This document shows, piece by piece, positions 19,213-27,151 of a stretch of DNA of 64,000 bases (positions are counted from its first letter, which is position 1; every line of letters starts with the position of its first letter). Source of the DNA: an uncultured Paracoccaceae bacterium (GTDB lineage: Bacteria > Pseudomonadota > Alphaproteobacteria > Rhodobacterales > Rhodobacteraceae); the NCBI GenBank assembly GCA_947497185.1, contig CANMFL010000003.1, positions 248,001 through 312,000 of the forward strand, written 5' to 3'. Both the position numbers and the translations under genes were made by a program. The notes beneath the pieces are model-generated. The model searched no databases, was not told where the DNA came from, and worked only from the letters and a program-made list of their open reading frames with translations.

Positions 19213-19839
19213 GTGATCATCACGCAAACCATTGATAGGGCAGATTTATCCGTCCTATCTTTGCACCTTCAATCCCTGTTTTATGGTAAAACACAAGTCC
19301 TTGGGCAGATTGATCTGACAGTGGCGCGGGGCGAAACGCTTGCACTTGTCGGGCCGTCGGGGATCGGCAAGTCATCGCTGTTGAGGGTGATTGCCGGGTT
19401 GGAAAATGGTTTTGACGGCACCTGCAGCATAAACGGCAAAGTCGCGATGGTGTTTCAGGAACCAACGCTGCTGCCGTGGCGCAGTGTCCGCGACAACATC
19501 ACCATCACAACAGGCGTTAACCATAAAGCCGCAGAGAAAGCGTTAACAGAGGTGGGCCTACAAGGGCGCGGTGATGACTATCCGCTCAAGCTATCGCTTG
19601 GTCAACAGCGCCGCCTATCACTCGCCAGAGCATTTGCCGCGCGCCCCGCGTTGTTGCTTATGGACGAGCCATTTGTGTCGCTCGACCCATCATTGATAGC
19701 CGAAATGATGGACCTGTTTCGCCAGTTGCGCGACAGCTATGACGTGGCCACGATCCTCGTGACCCATATTGCGCAAGAGGCACACGCACTGGCGGACCGC
19801 GTGGTCACATTGTCCGGATCGCCAGCAAAAATTGCTTAA
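19213..19839 (+). CDS. ABC transporter ATP-binding protein (nitrate/sulfonate type)
   Basis: This 208-residue ATPase has a Walker A GPSGIGKSS, Q-loop in VFQEPTLLPWR, signature SLGQQRRLSLARA (a Leu replaces Ser-Gly of LSGGQ), Walker B LLLMDEPFVSLD and switch His in LVTHIAQEA. It starts at GTG immediately after the stop of the binding-protein gene. No permease follows directly; the gene overlaps a convergent Sel1 protein by 4 bases. The likely partner permease is at 29328-30086. Confidence 0.88.
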   Translation: MIITQTIDRADLSVLSLHLQSLFYGKTQVLGQIDLTVARGETLALVGPSGIGKSSLLRVIAGLENGFDGTCSINGKVAMVFQEPTLLPWRSVRDNITITTGVNHKAAEKALTEVGLQGRGDDYPLKLSLGQQRRLSLARAFAARPALLLMDEPFVSLDPSLIAEMMDLFRQLRDSYDVATILVTHIAQEAHALADRVVTLSGSPAKIA

Positions 19840-20372
19840 AACAGAGGTGCGTATTTCCAGTTATCCGCGTCAGGCGTGACCTCGTCGAGGTCATAGTCCG
19901 CACCCGCCAACCGCTGTGCAATTGGCAGACCCGCGTCGGCAGCGTCATCGACAAATTGCCGCCCCAAAGCTTCGTCTTGCGCGACGCCATGTCCGCGCAT
20001 CAGGTTGATTCCGTAGTTAAATTTTCCGACAGGATCGCCCAATTCAGCCGCCCTACGATCCCATTCAGCGGCAGCATCAGGGTCATAGTCGCCACCCAAA
20101 CCGTTGTTATCCAGCTGGCTCATCCACGTCATTGCACCCGTGTAACCATCCTCAGCACAGTTTCGGAACAGCGTCCGCGCGGCATCATGGTCGCCGGATT
20201 TTGTCAGCGCATAGCCCATCGAACAAACCACCATGCCTGTCTCGCCATTTTCTGCGTCTTGCACGAATTTCTGCCATGTCATTTCATCGGGGTTCAAGGT
20301 GCCAAGGTCTTCTAATTCCTCAGAGAACGCGGGCGAGGCGATGAAAATGAACGGTAAAATAAGATATTTCAT
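19836..20372 (-). CDS. Sel1-like repeat protein, secreted
   Basis: This 178-residue protein has a signal peptide (MKYLILPFIFIASPAFS, cut before Glu18) and tetratricopeptide-like Sel1 repeats: CSMGYALTKSGDHDAARTLF, AAEWDRRAAELGDPVGKFNYG and GVAQDEALGRQFVDDAADAG. Such repeats are protein-protein scaffolds. I start at MKYLIL; the long open frame to 20906 lies in antisense to the next ABC gene. It may assist the periplasmic PQQ system because it lies at the end of that operon. Confidence 0.75.
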   Translation of the reverse strand: MKYLILPFIFIASPAFSEELEDLGTLNPDEMTWQKFVQDAENGETGMVVCSMGYALTKSGDHDAARTLFRNCAEDGYTGAMTWMSQLDNNGLGGDYDPDAAAEWDRRAAELGDPVGKFNYGINLMRGHGVAQDEALGRQFVDDAADAGLPIAQRLAGADYDLDEVTPDADNWKYAPLF

Positions 20373-20431
20373 AGTGATCATAATAGCAGATCTTCGTCGC
20401 GATTTCACTGTTCCTATGGTCATAGAAAAGG

Positions 20432-21223
20432 TCAACCCTTGCGACGTATTCCCGACCGTGCAGGATTGTATCCCCAAAGTGCGGCCGTCGTGAATACTAC
20501 CCCCGCGAGCACGGTCCAAAGCAACGCCATCCCATTGAATTGCAGGTAAAGCGCGAAGCGGATCAATTCGATTGCGTGTGTGAAAGGGTTGATTGCACAG
20601 ATTGTGTAAAGAATTTCTGAAGACTCCGCCATCTTCCACAGTGGGTAAAGGGCGGACGACATGAAAAACATCGGGAAGATGACGAAGTTCATGACCCCTG
20701 CAAAATTCTCTAACTGCTTGATAAAGCTTGATAGTAGCAATCCCAACGCGCCTAGCATAACGCCAGCGACAAGCAACGCCGGGAAAACCGCGACATAGCC
20801 CGCCACTGGCATTTTGATCCCAAATAATGCTGCAATGATTAAGAACGCGTAAACTTGCAGGATGGAGATAGCCGTCGCCCCCAAAAGCTTGCAAATCAAT
20901 AGCCACCAGCGTGGTAATGGGCTGGTTAATAGCAACTTCATCGACCCCATTTCACGGTCATAGACGAGGCTGAGTGACGACTGCATCCCATTGAAAAGCA
21001 TGATCATTCCGCACAATCCTGGGACGATATAGGTCTCGTAAGTGATATAGGTTTTGTATGGGGCGATGATGCTCAAACCTAGTGCGGCTCGAAAACCTGC
21101 CGCGAACACGAGTAACCAGACAAGCGGACGCACAAGCGCCGCGATGAACCGTTCGCGTTGATGGACGAACCGCAGCGCTTCGCGTGTGATTATCGCAACA
21201 AGAACAGTGAGATACGGCTTCAT
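20432..21223 (-). CDS. ABC-2 type permease, PQQ-associated (PedC-like)
   Basis: This 263-residue membrane protein has about six membrane segments and the ABC-2 signature (LLTSPLPRWWLLICKLLG; PMFFMSSALYPLW). It matches the permease that accompanies PQQ-dependent alcohol catabolism genes (PedC in Pseudomonas; a related permease occurs in the lanthanide-uptake lut cluster of Methylobacterium). The start MKPYLTVL overlaps the ATPase stop as ATGA. ABC-2 permeases are usually exporters, so its direction with a periplasmic binding protein is unclear. Confidence 0.85.
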   Translation of the reverse strand: MKPYLTVLVAIITREALRFVHQRERFIAALVRPLVWLLVFAAGFRAALGLSIIAPYKTYITYETYIVPGLCGMIMLFNGMQSSLSLVYDREMGSMKLLLTSPLPRWWLLICKLLGATAISILQVYAFLIIAALFGIKMPVAGYVAVFPALLVAGVMLGALGLLLSSFIKQLENFAGVMNFVIFPMFFMSSALYPLWKMAESSEILYTICAINPFTHAIELIRFALYLQFNGMALLWTVLAGVVFTTAALWGYNPARSGIRRKG

Positions 21224-21927
21224 GTGGTCACCCGCAAAAAGTGATTTTCTAGTGTGTCCTTGCCGCAAATATCTTTGGCGTGACCATCAGCGAGAACGCG
21301 CGAATTGTGTAGAATTATCAATCGATCATCCGGACAAACTTCATCTGCAAGATGGGTCGCCCACAGGACTGTTGTGCCGTCGTCGGATAAGGAATGAGCG
21401 TGTTTTGTGATCGCCTGACGCGCCGCTGCGTCGAGGCCGACTGTGGGCTCGTCGAGCAGTAACACCTTGGGATCATGGAGTAACACGCGGGCAATTTCGG
21501 TGCGTCTTTTGTGACCACCGTTCAAAGTCCGCGCCTTTTCACCGGCACGATCAGCGATTTGCATTCGATCGAGAACGCGATCAATGCGTCTATTTCGATC
21601 CCGACCAGAAATTCCATGCAATGCCGCGAAATAGCGCAGATTTTGTAGGACCGTCAGATCAAGATCAAGCGTCGTTTGCTGGAACACGATTCCCAGCGTT
21701 GCGAGGGCTGCACGCGGGTCTTTTTGCAAGTCATGACCCGCGATATTGATCTGCCCCTGCCCCGCTACGAATAGCCGCGTGAGCAGGTTAAATAGCGTGG
21801 ATTTACCCGCGCCATTGGGGCCGAGAAGGGCACAAAAATCGCCTTGCTTAAGCGAAAAGCCCACGTTGTCCAACGCGGTCTTTTCACCAAACTGATAACT
21901 GAGGTTCGAGACCCGCAGTCCGTTCAT
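21220..21927 (-). CDS. ABC transporter ATP-binding protein, PQQ-associated (PedB-like)
   Basis: This 235-residue ATPase has Walker A GPNGAGKST, signature LNGGHKRRTEIARVL (Asn in place of Ser), Walker B VLLLDEPTVGLD and switch His in WATHLADE. It is of the family linked to PQQ-dependent catabolism. The ATG overlaps both neighbours as ATGA, so the permease, ATPase and the next gene are tightly coupled. It energises the permease at 20432. Confidence 0.9.
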   Translation of the reverse strand: MNGLRVSNLSYQFGEKTALDNVGFSLKQGDFCALLGPNGAGKSTLFNLLTRLFVAGQGQINIAGHDLQKDPRAALATLGIVFQQTTLDLDLTVLQNLRYFAALHGISGRDRNRRIDRVLDRMQIADRAGEKARTLNGGHKRRTEIARVLLHDPKVLLLDEPTVGLDAAARQAITKHAHSLSDDGTTVLWATHLADEVCPDDRLIILHNSRVLADGHAKDICGKDTLENHFLRVTT

Positions 21928-22367
21928 TCTATTTTGATTTCAACACGTTGTGTTTCGCCAGTCGTGCCAGGAATTTTCATGTAATATGCACCTGGCTTAA
22001 TCGCGACAAAGCCGATTTCCATCTCACCCGCCTCGTCGAATTCGATGCTATCAAGGCCAAGAGGTCTGATTTCCAAACCTTCGACAACGATCTCGTCAAT
22101 CCAGATTGCGTGGAAGAATTCAGGACCAACCAGCGCGAGTTCTTGCGAGCCGTCCCCTTGAATTTCGAATTCGTAATATGTGCCCGATTTGAGCACCCAC
22201 GGCGCGGCTGAAATGGGTTCGCCAGAGGACAAGATAATGGGCGGCAGGTCTTCTTTATTATTGCCGGATAAAACGCCTGCAGCACCATAAGTTGGGGTCG
22301 AATCTTGGGCGTTGGCGGCGGTGGTGAGCGCCATGATTGTCGTGAGTGCGATTAGTGATTTCTTCAT
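21924..22367 (-). CDS. Acidic periplasmic protein of the PQQ/ABC cluster, cupredoxin-like fold suspected
   Basis: This 147-residue protein has a signal peptide (MKKSLIALTTIMALTTAANA, cut before Gln21). The mature chain is rich in Asp and Glu. FFHAIWIDEIVVEGLEI and GFVAIKPGAYYMKIPG resemble strands of a cupredoxin sandwich, but no Cys is present to complete a copper site. A role as a periplasmic metal or cofactor carrier is possible but inferred only from its place. GGAG precedes the ATG. Alternative: an auxiliary subunit of the ABC system. Confidence 0.75.
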   Translation of the reverse strand: MKKSLIALTTIMALTTAANAQDSTPTYGAAGVLSGNNKEDLPPIILSSGEPISAAPWVLKSGTYYEFEIQGDGSQELALVGPEFFHAIWIDEIVVEGLEIRPLGLDSIEFDEAGEMEIGFVAIKPGAYYMKIPGTTGETQRVEIKIE

Positions 22368-22437
22368 GAATTTGCTCCAAAAACGATATGTGATTTGCGT
22401 GCACAACGCGTCCACAAGCCGTGCACCGCGATGACAG

Positions 22438-23391
22438 TTACGGGCGGAACGCAGCGCCCCAAGGGAAGCGACCAACTTTGATGGACTGCAACGGTTCGCG
22501 CGATGCGACGTCGATGACGGTCACGTCGCCGGACACCCCATTTGTGGTGAACAGCTGCGTTTTGTCCGCGTTGAATGCCATGTGCCACACGCGGCGGCCG
22601 ACGAGGATGTAATCTTCGACTTCGAGCGTGTCGGCATTCACGACGGCCACGTGATTCGACGGTCCAAGTGCCACGAAAGCATGGGTGTCGCCTTCGATGA
22701 ATTCAAAGCCGACGGGTTGCACACGATCTTGGTGAACGCCGGGGACTTCAAACCGGATTTTGCCTAGTTCAGCTTGGTCTGCGGTATTAAAAACGGTAAT
22801 TGATCCGCCGATTTCGGAACTGACCCACATCTGTTCGCCGTCTTTGACAAATTCAGCGTGACGCGGACGGCTATCGACCAAAGTGTTGGCGAATAATTCT
22901 TGGGTTTCCGTGTCGATCCAATGGGCCATATTGGTGGTTTCAGACGTGGTGATCGCGATTTTTCCATCGGGGGAAACCGCCATGCCTTCGGGTTCGACGC
23001 CTACGTCGATTTGCGCGATGACGGCACGGGTTTCCGTGTCCACGACCGTCGTGATCGCGTCATCTTCGTTGGCGATATAGAGGTGCCGGTCATTCGGGTG
23101 CAGCACGAATTGTTCGGGGTCTTCGCCGGATGGCAGGTCGTGCAAAATCTCGCCCGTGTTCGGGTCCATGACCTGCACGGCGTCGCTGTCAGAGGCGCAG
23201 ATATAAACGACGCTGAAGTCCTTTGAGAAGGTGATCCCGCGTGGTCTTTCGCCTGTTGGATAGGTCGCGATGACCTCTAGTGTTTCGGTGGAAATGACGG
23301 ACACGGTGTCGTCTTTTTCGTTCGTCACCCAGATTTCGCCCGCATAGGCTGGGGCCGCAAGGCAGGTGGACAAAAGCAGCGTTCGAATCAT
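22438..23391 (-). CDS. YVTN beta-propeller protein, PQQ/ABC associated
   Basis: This 317-residue secreted protein has a signal peptide (about 1-17) and about seven repeats such as VSVISTETLEVIATYPTGERP and TTVVDTETRAVIAQIDVG, typical of YVTN/NHL propellers. The closest named family is the propeller that accompanies PQQ-dependent alcohol ABC systems (TIGR03866-like). It may interact with the substrate-binding protein. Its ATG overlaps the stop of the upstream binding-protein gene as ATGA. Confidence 0.88.
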   Translation of the reverse strand: MIRTLLLSTCLAAPAYAGEIWVTNEKDDTVSVISTETLEVIATYPTGERPRGITFSKDFSVVYICASDSDAVQVMDPNTGEILHDLPSGEDPEQFVLHPNDRHLYIANEDDAITTVVDTETRAVIAQIDVGVEPEGMAVSPDGKIAITTSETTNMAHWIDTETQELFANTLVDSRPRHAEFVKDGEQMWVSSEIGGSITVFNTADQAELGKIRFEVPGVHQDRVQPVGFEFIEGDTHAFVALGPSNHVAVVNADTLEVEDYILVGRRVWHMAFNADKTQLFTTNGVSGDVTVIDVASREPLQSIKVGRFPWGAAFRP

Positions 23392-24554
23392 TGGAATACC
23401 TCACAATTGCTTTCGGGTTGGTCGAGCCCGAGTGTGTCTAATTCATTAACTTGGTGTAAAAATCCGTCGAGCGGGGCCTGCGCGACGAGCGCGCGCGGGT
23501 GTGCGATTGCGATAGGTTGGCGCAGTTGGCCGTTCCATGACCGAAAAGTTAATGGCCGCCCTTTAAAGCCCGCGAGTTCAAATTCTGGCGATAGAATGTA
23601 GTCGCGCAGTGTCGCCGAATCTGCCGCATTTGTGCGCGTCACCGCCTCGCCCAAGGTTCGGATCGCCGCCCATGCCGCGTAGTCTTGACTGGTCATGTCG
23701 CGGGCGTTTTTGTCTTCGAAACGGCTTTGCAATTGTGCAGCGCCCCATTGTTCGATGACGGGTGACCATGTAACGGCTGTTAACCCTTCGGAGCCTGCGA
23801 CGGGACGGGCTTCCCATGTATTATACAGCACGTAGCGGCCAAAATCATGAAGTTCATCCGCGAGAATCATGACGTCGTAATCGCCCAAATCTTGGGTGAA
23901 TAACGGAATTTCTTGGCTCGCTGCGCGGCGCATGTCGGCGTCGAATTCCCACGTTTTCTCGCCTGATAATTCTAGACCAAATTTGATTAAACTGCTGCGC
24001 ATCGCCTCGGCATAAGTCACGTCTTGGGGGTGCGTTCCGGTAATCATCACCAGATCGTCCCAGCGCCGCGTGAGGAAAAACTGCGCCAGTGCGTCGGTAC
24101 GCATTTTATCGGACGGCAAGGTGTGGAGCAGGTTCGCGCGGCATGCACTGTCACGCAAATCCAAGTCGCCAGACGACGTGTTAAACAGGATTGCATCTGC
24201 TGCTTCCGGCAGGTCCGCGATCGCCAAAAGCATCGCTGGCGGCGCGTCTAGGATCAAGTATGGCGAGGCTGCAAGCGCGGTTTTAGCCGCCGCGATTGCG
24301 TCGTCACCGTCGTCCAGTTGCACAACATTCAAAGCGTAGTTGTGTCCCAGAAACCGTCCGGTTGTGATGTTATCATCAAGCCCCGTCAGGGCCCCCGCGA
24401 CACCGATATCGTCCGGTTCCGCGTCAAGATTTGAAAGCGTCGGCGGCTGCGCCTCGAACACTGACAGATAGGTCACGTCCAACGCGACGTCTGCCTGTGC
24501 GGACATGCCAAAGCAGGTGCAAAATAGCACTGAATACTGAGTAAAATTTTTCAT
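23388..24554 (-). CDS. ABC substrate-binding protein, PQQ-associated (PedA/LutA-like)
   Basis: This 388-residue periplasmic protein has a signal peptide (possible cut after SAQA). It is of the Leu/Ile/Val-binding fold family (TIGR03863-like): DVTYLSVFEAQPPTLSNLD near the N-terminus and LRDSACRANLLHTLPSD around the ligand pocket. Such proteins precede an ABC-2 permease in PQQ clusters and, by homology to PedA1/LutA, are proposed to act in lanthanide or PQQ-related traffic. First gene of a five-gene minus-strand operon. Confidence 0.85.
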   Translation of the reverse strand: MKNFTQYSVLFCTCFGMSAQADVALDVTYLSVFEAQPPTLSNLDAEPDDIGVAGALTGLDDNITTGRFLGHNYALNVVQLDDGDDAIAAAKTALAASPYLILDAPPAMLLAIADLPEAADAILFNTSSGDLDLRDSACRANLLHTLPSDKMRTDALAQFFLTRRWDDLVMITGTHPQDVTYAEAMRSSLIKFGLELSGEKTWEFDADMRRAASQEIPLFTQDLGDYDVMILADELHDFGRYVLYNTWEARPVAGSEGLTAVTWSPVIEQWGAAQLQSRFEDKNARDMTSQDYAAWAAIRTLGEAVTRTNAADSATLRDYILSPEFELAGFKGRPLTFRSWNGQLRQPIAIAHPRALVAQAPLDGFLHQVNELDTLGLDQPESNCEVFQ

Positions 24555-24701
24555 ATCGAAACGCTAACAGGTCGCCGTGCGCCGTCTAATAAGACCTTGG
24601 TCGCAGTCCATCCCGAACCACAACAAAGGTCCAATACCACGGGCATGCCGGACGTGAATAAGATCAGCGCAACACTTGAATAGCCCTGTTTGGAGAACCC
24701 T
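24555..24701. promoter_or_regulatory. Divergent promoter region of the ABC operon and the cytochrome c gene
   Basis: This 147-base gap separates the two divergent transcription units of the PQQ cluster, so shared control is plausible. I cannot define -35/-10 elements or an operator with confidence. Confidence 0.4.
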
Positions 24702-25397
24702 ATGCGCACCCTCACTTTCCGCTCTGCATTAACCATTGCGACGATTGCAGCCGCCACGCTGGCCAGCGCCCATGGCGATGTGAACCCGCAGCCTGTGAAC
24801 ACGGCGGGCCTGCCTGAAAACGGTGACGAATGGCTGATCGAGAACCCGTATCGCGCCGAAGCGGCTGGTGAAGACGTCTGGAACAAGGCCCTGCAAATCG
24901 GCGCGTCCGGTTACAACCAAAACTGTGCGCGCTGTCACGGGTTAGAGGTCGTTTCGGGCGGGCTTGCGCCTGACCTTCGGTTCCTTGAGGCCGAGGAATA
25001 TGGCGACGAATGGTATGTTGAGCGGTTTCGCACGGGTTACACCCAGAACGGATCGAACAAGATGCCAGCCTTTGGCGAGATGTTGGGCCAAGATGCGGCT
25101 TGGGCGATCCGGACGTATATCGAGACCCGTCCAGATGACTATGCAATGGCAGAATTTGCCGACGAATTAGCGAATTTGCGCGATCAGCTTGCCGTGTTTG
25201 GCGATGATCCTGCGGGCGCTGATGCGGATGCCTTAAAGGCAAGATTGACTGAAATCGCTAGCGAAATTCCAACGATGTCCGGCGCGCCTGTCGCCGATAG
25301 TGTTGCATTCCGCGCCGCGAACTTGATTGATGGCACCACCGAAAACTATGCCGCCGCCGCTGAAACCCTGACAATTGGCCTGTCAGCTGCCCAATAG
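24702..25397 (+). CDS. Cytochrome c-550, PedF type
   Basis: This 231-residue periplasmic cytochrome has a signal peptide ending near Ala22-Ser-Ala, a mature N-terminus HGDVNPQPVNTAGLP that is the hallmark of the PedF family, and one heme site CARCH at residues 75-79. A Met ligand is likely in NKMPAFGEM. It probably accepts electrons from the PQQ dehydrogenase. The ATG at 24702 has GGAG 7 bases before. The C-terminal helix region beyond 150 is long for a small cytochrome c. Confidence 0.92.
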   Translation: MRTLTFRSALTIATIAAATLASAHGDVNPQPVNTAGLPENGDEWLIENPYRAEAAGEDVWNKALQIGASGYNQNCARCHGLEVVSGGLAPDLRFLEAEEYGDEWYVERFRTGYTQNGSNKMPAFGEMLGQDAAWAIRTYIETRPDDYAMAEFADELANLRDQLAVFGDDPAGADADALKARLTEIASEIPTMSGAPVADSVAFRAANLIDGTTENYAAAAETLTIGLSAAQ

Positions 25398-25406
25398 GAG
25401 CCGCCT

Positions 25407-26300
25407 TTGATCCTGCGTTCTAGTTTGTTTGTGCTGGGGTTGTTTGTCGCGGGACAAGCAGCCGCCCAAGACCCCTGTGCCGATTATGTCCCCCAAGCGC
25501 GACCACAGAATGTGGGTCGTGATGATGTGGGGCAGGACATGGATGCGATCCAAGAGCAGGGTCATATGTTGTTCGCGGTCTACGAAGATTTTCCGCCCTA
25601 TTCATGGGAAGAGGGTGGAAAACCTGTCGGCGTTGATATCGATATCGCGCGGATCATTGCCAAAGATCTTGGCGTCGAAGCGCAGTTCAACTTTGTCGAT
25701 GCGGGCGAAAATCTCGAAGCTGATTTGCTGACGAACATCTGGAAAGGTGCGATTATTGGCGGGCGAATTGCCAACGTCATGATGCGCGTGCCTTACAACA
25801 GCGCCTTCAAATGCCGCGTGGAACAGGTTGTTTTCACGGGACAATACGCAGGTGAGTCCATCGCCATTGCGTATGATAAAAACAGCTATCCCGAGGAAAA
25901 ACCAGTTCCCGCGTATTTCCGGTTTGATAGCGTTGCGGTTGAGAACGATTCAATTGCAGATTTCTACCTTGCTTCGTTTGGTGGCGGTCAAATGGCCAGC
26001 AATGTGCGGCGATTTCCGACGATGGCCGAAGGCATGGCTGCGCTGAATGCTGGCGACGTGATGGCCGCGATGGGACCGTTGAACCAGCTGGAATTTGGGT
26101 TGTCCGACAGTTCTGCCGTCCACCAGCCGCCGCTTGCTGGCTTTGCGGTTAGCGAATGGACATTGGGGGTTGCGGTGAATTTTCGCTATCGCCCGCTGTC
26201 CTATGCCGTCGATGATGCGATTAACTATGCGCTGCAAGACGGTCGGATTGCTGCAATTTACGAAAGCTACGGCCTCACACACCAAGCACCTGAGCGTTAG
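25407..26300 (+). CDS. XoxJ-like periplasmic binding protein (family 3)
   Basis: This 297-residue protein has a signal peptide (LFVAGQAAA, cut near Gln21) and the family-3 solute-binding fold: MLFAVYEDFPPYSWEEGGKP then VGVDIDIARIIAKDLGV. It looks like MxaJ/XoxJ, the protein coupled to PQQ dehydrogenases, whose role is debated (cofactor insertion or activation). It starts with TTG, 10 bases after the cytochrome stop, with TAGGAG upstream. It is co-transcribed with the PedF-type cytochrome. Confidence 0.82.
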   Translation: MILRSSLFVLGLFVAGQAAAQDPCADYVPQARPQNVGRDDVGQDMDAIQEQGHMLFAVYEDFPPYSWEEGGKPVGVDIDIARIIAKDLGVEAQFNFVDAGENLEADLLTNIWKGAIIGGRIANVMMRVPYNSAFKCRVEQVVFTGQYAGESIAIAYDKNSYPEEKPVPAYFRFDSVAVENDSIADFYLASFGGGQMASNVRRFPTMAEGMAALNAGDVMAAMGPLNQLEFGLSDSSAVHQPPLAGFAVSEWTLGVAVNFRYRPLSYAVDDAINYALQDGRIAAIYESYGLTHQAPER

Positions 26301-27151
26301 ATCGTTGTCAGGTTCCCACCGAAATCGACCAGCGTGATGCGGCTGACGTCAGGCAATTTTCTGATCTCTGTTATTTGATCAAACGGCGCGAGGCATAGTG
26401 CCGTCGATAAGTAGTCTGCGGTGGTCGCTGTGGTTGCTTCGACGGATACGGTGGACCATTGGGCAACCTGTTTTGGGTGCGTGATGTGACCTGCGGGACT
26501 AGACGTCGCGATGGCGTTGTTTTGCAAGCTACGGTTGCCGAGGTGGCCTTGGGTTGGGTCAGACAGCCCAAGCGTGAACGGCCCGCCAATTGCGCGAAAC
26601 TCTCCGATATTGACCAATGTGTTGGTCATCCCAAGGCTGATTAGATGTTCGGTGATAAGGTCGGTCGCGTAGCCTTGGGCGATGCCATTAAAAGTTAACG
26701 CTTGGTTCGTGTCGAGCGTGACCTGAGTGGCGTCGAAACGGACGCGATCCCAGCCGATAGCGGCTTTTGCGACATCAGTGGGCGCGTTGCTTGCCAGTGC
26801 TTTCCACAATGGCTGGATGGTTGGGTCGAACAATCCTTCGGTTTGTTTGAACCCTTGATCGGCGGCTTGCATCAAGGTGACAAAGCGCGGATCGGGGTGC
26901 AGTGAGTGGCCGGTTTTATTGAGGTTCGACAGCATTGATGTTTCATCAAAGAGGCTGAACAGATGCTCGATATCGCGTAGCATTTGCCGCGCGGTATGAA
27001 TGGCGGCTTGTGCAGGCTCGCGGGGGCCACGGATTGTTAAGCTGACATCTGCACCAAAAGCGCGACCATGCCATGTTTCTTGTCCGGCCCAAGCAGGCGT
27101 CGCGGCCATGGCGGCACTAATGGTTAAAAAACGGCGGCGAGACAGTTTCAT
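26297..27151 (-). CDS. apbE: FAD:protein FMN transferase (ApbE), Tat exported
   Basis: This 284-residue protein begins with a twin-arginine signal (SRRRFLTISAAMAATPAWA, residues 4-22). ApbE features are FDETSMLSNLN, LTFNGIAQGYATD and VNIGEFRAIGG; the usual V-N-x-G-G-[DE] is here VNIGEF, a mild variant. ApbE attaches FMN to Thr/Ser of FMN-binding domains. It overlaps the next NosR-like gene as ATGA, which fits flavinylation of that protein. The ATG at 27151 is chosen for the Tat motif. Confidence 0.88.
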   Translation of the reverse strand: MKLSRRRFLTISAAMAATPAWAGQETWHGRAFGADVSLTIRGPREPAQAAIHTARQMLRDIEHLFSLFDETSMLSNLNKTGHSLHPDPRFVTLMQAADQGFKQTEGLFDPTIQPLWKALASNAPTDVAKAAIGWDRVRFDATQVTLDTNQALTFNGIAQGYATDLITEHLISLGMTNTLVNIGEFRAIGGPFTLGLSDPTQGHLGNRSLQNNAIATSSPAGHITHPKQVAQWSTVSVEATTATTADYLSTALCLAPFDQITEIRKLPDVSRITLVDFGGNLTTI

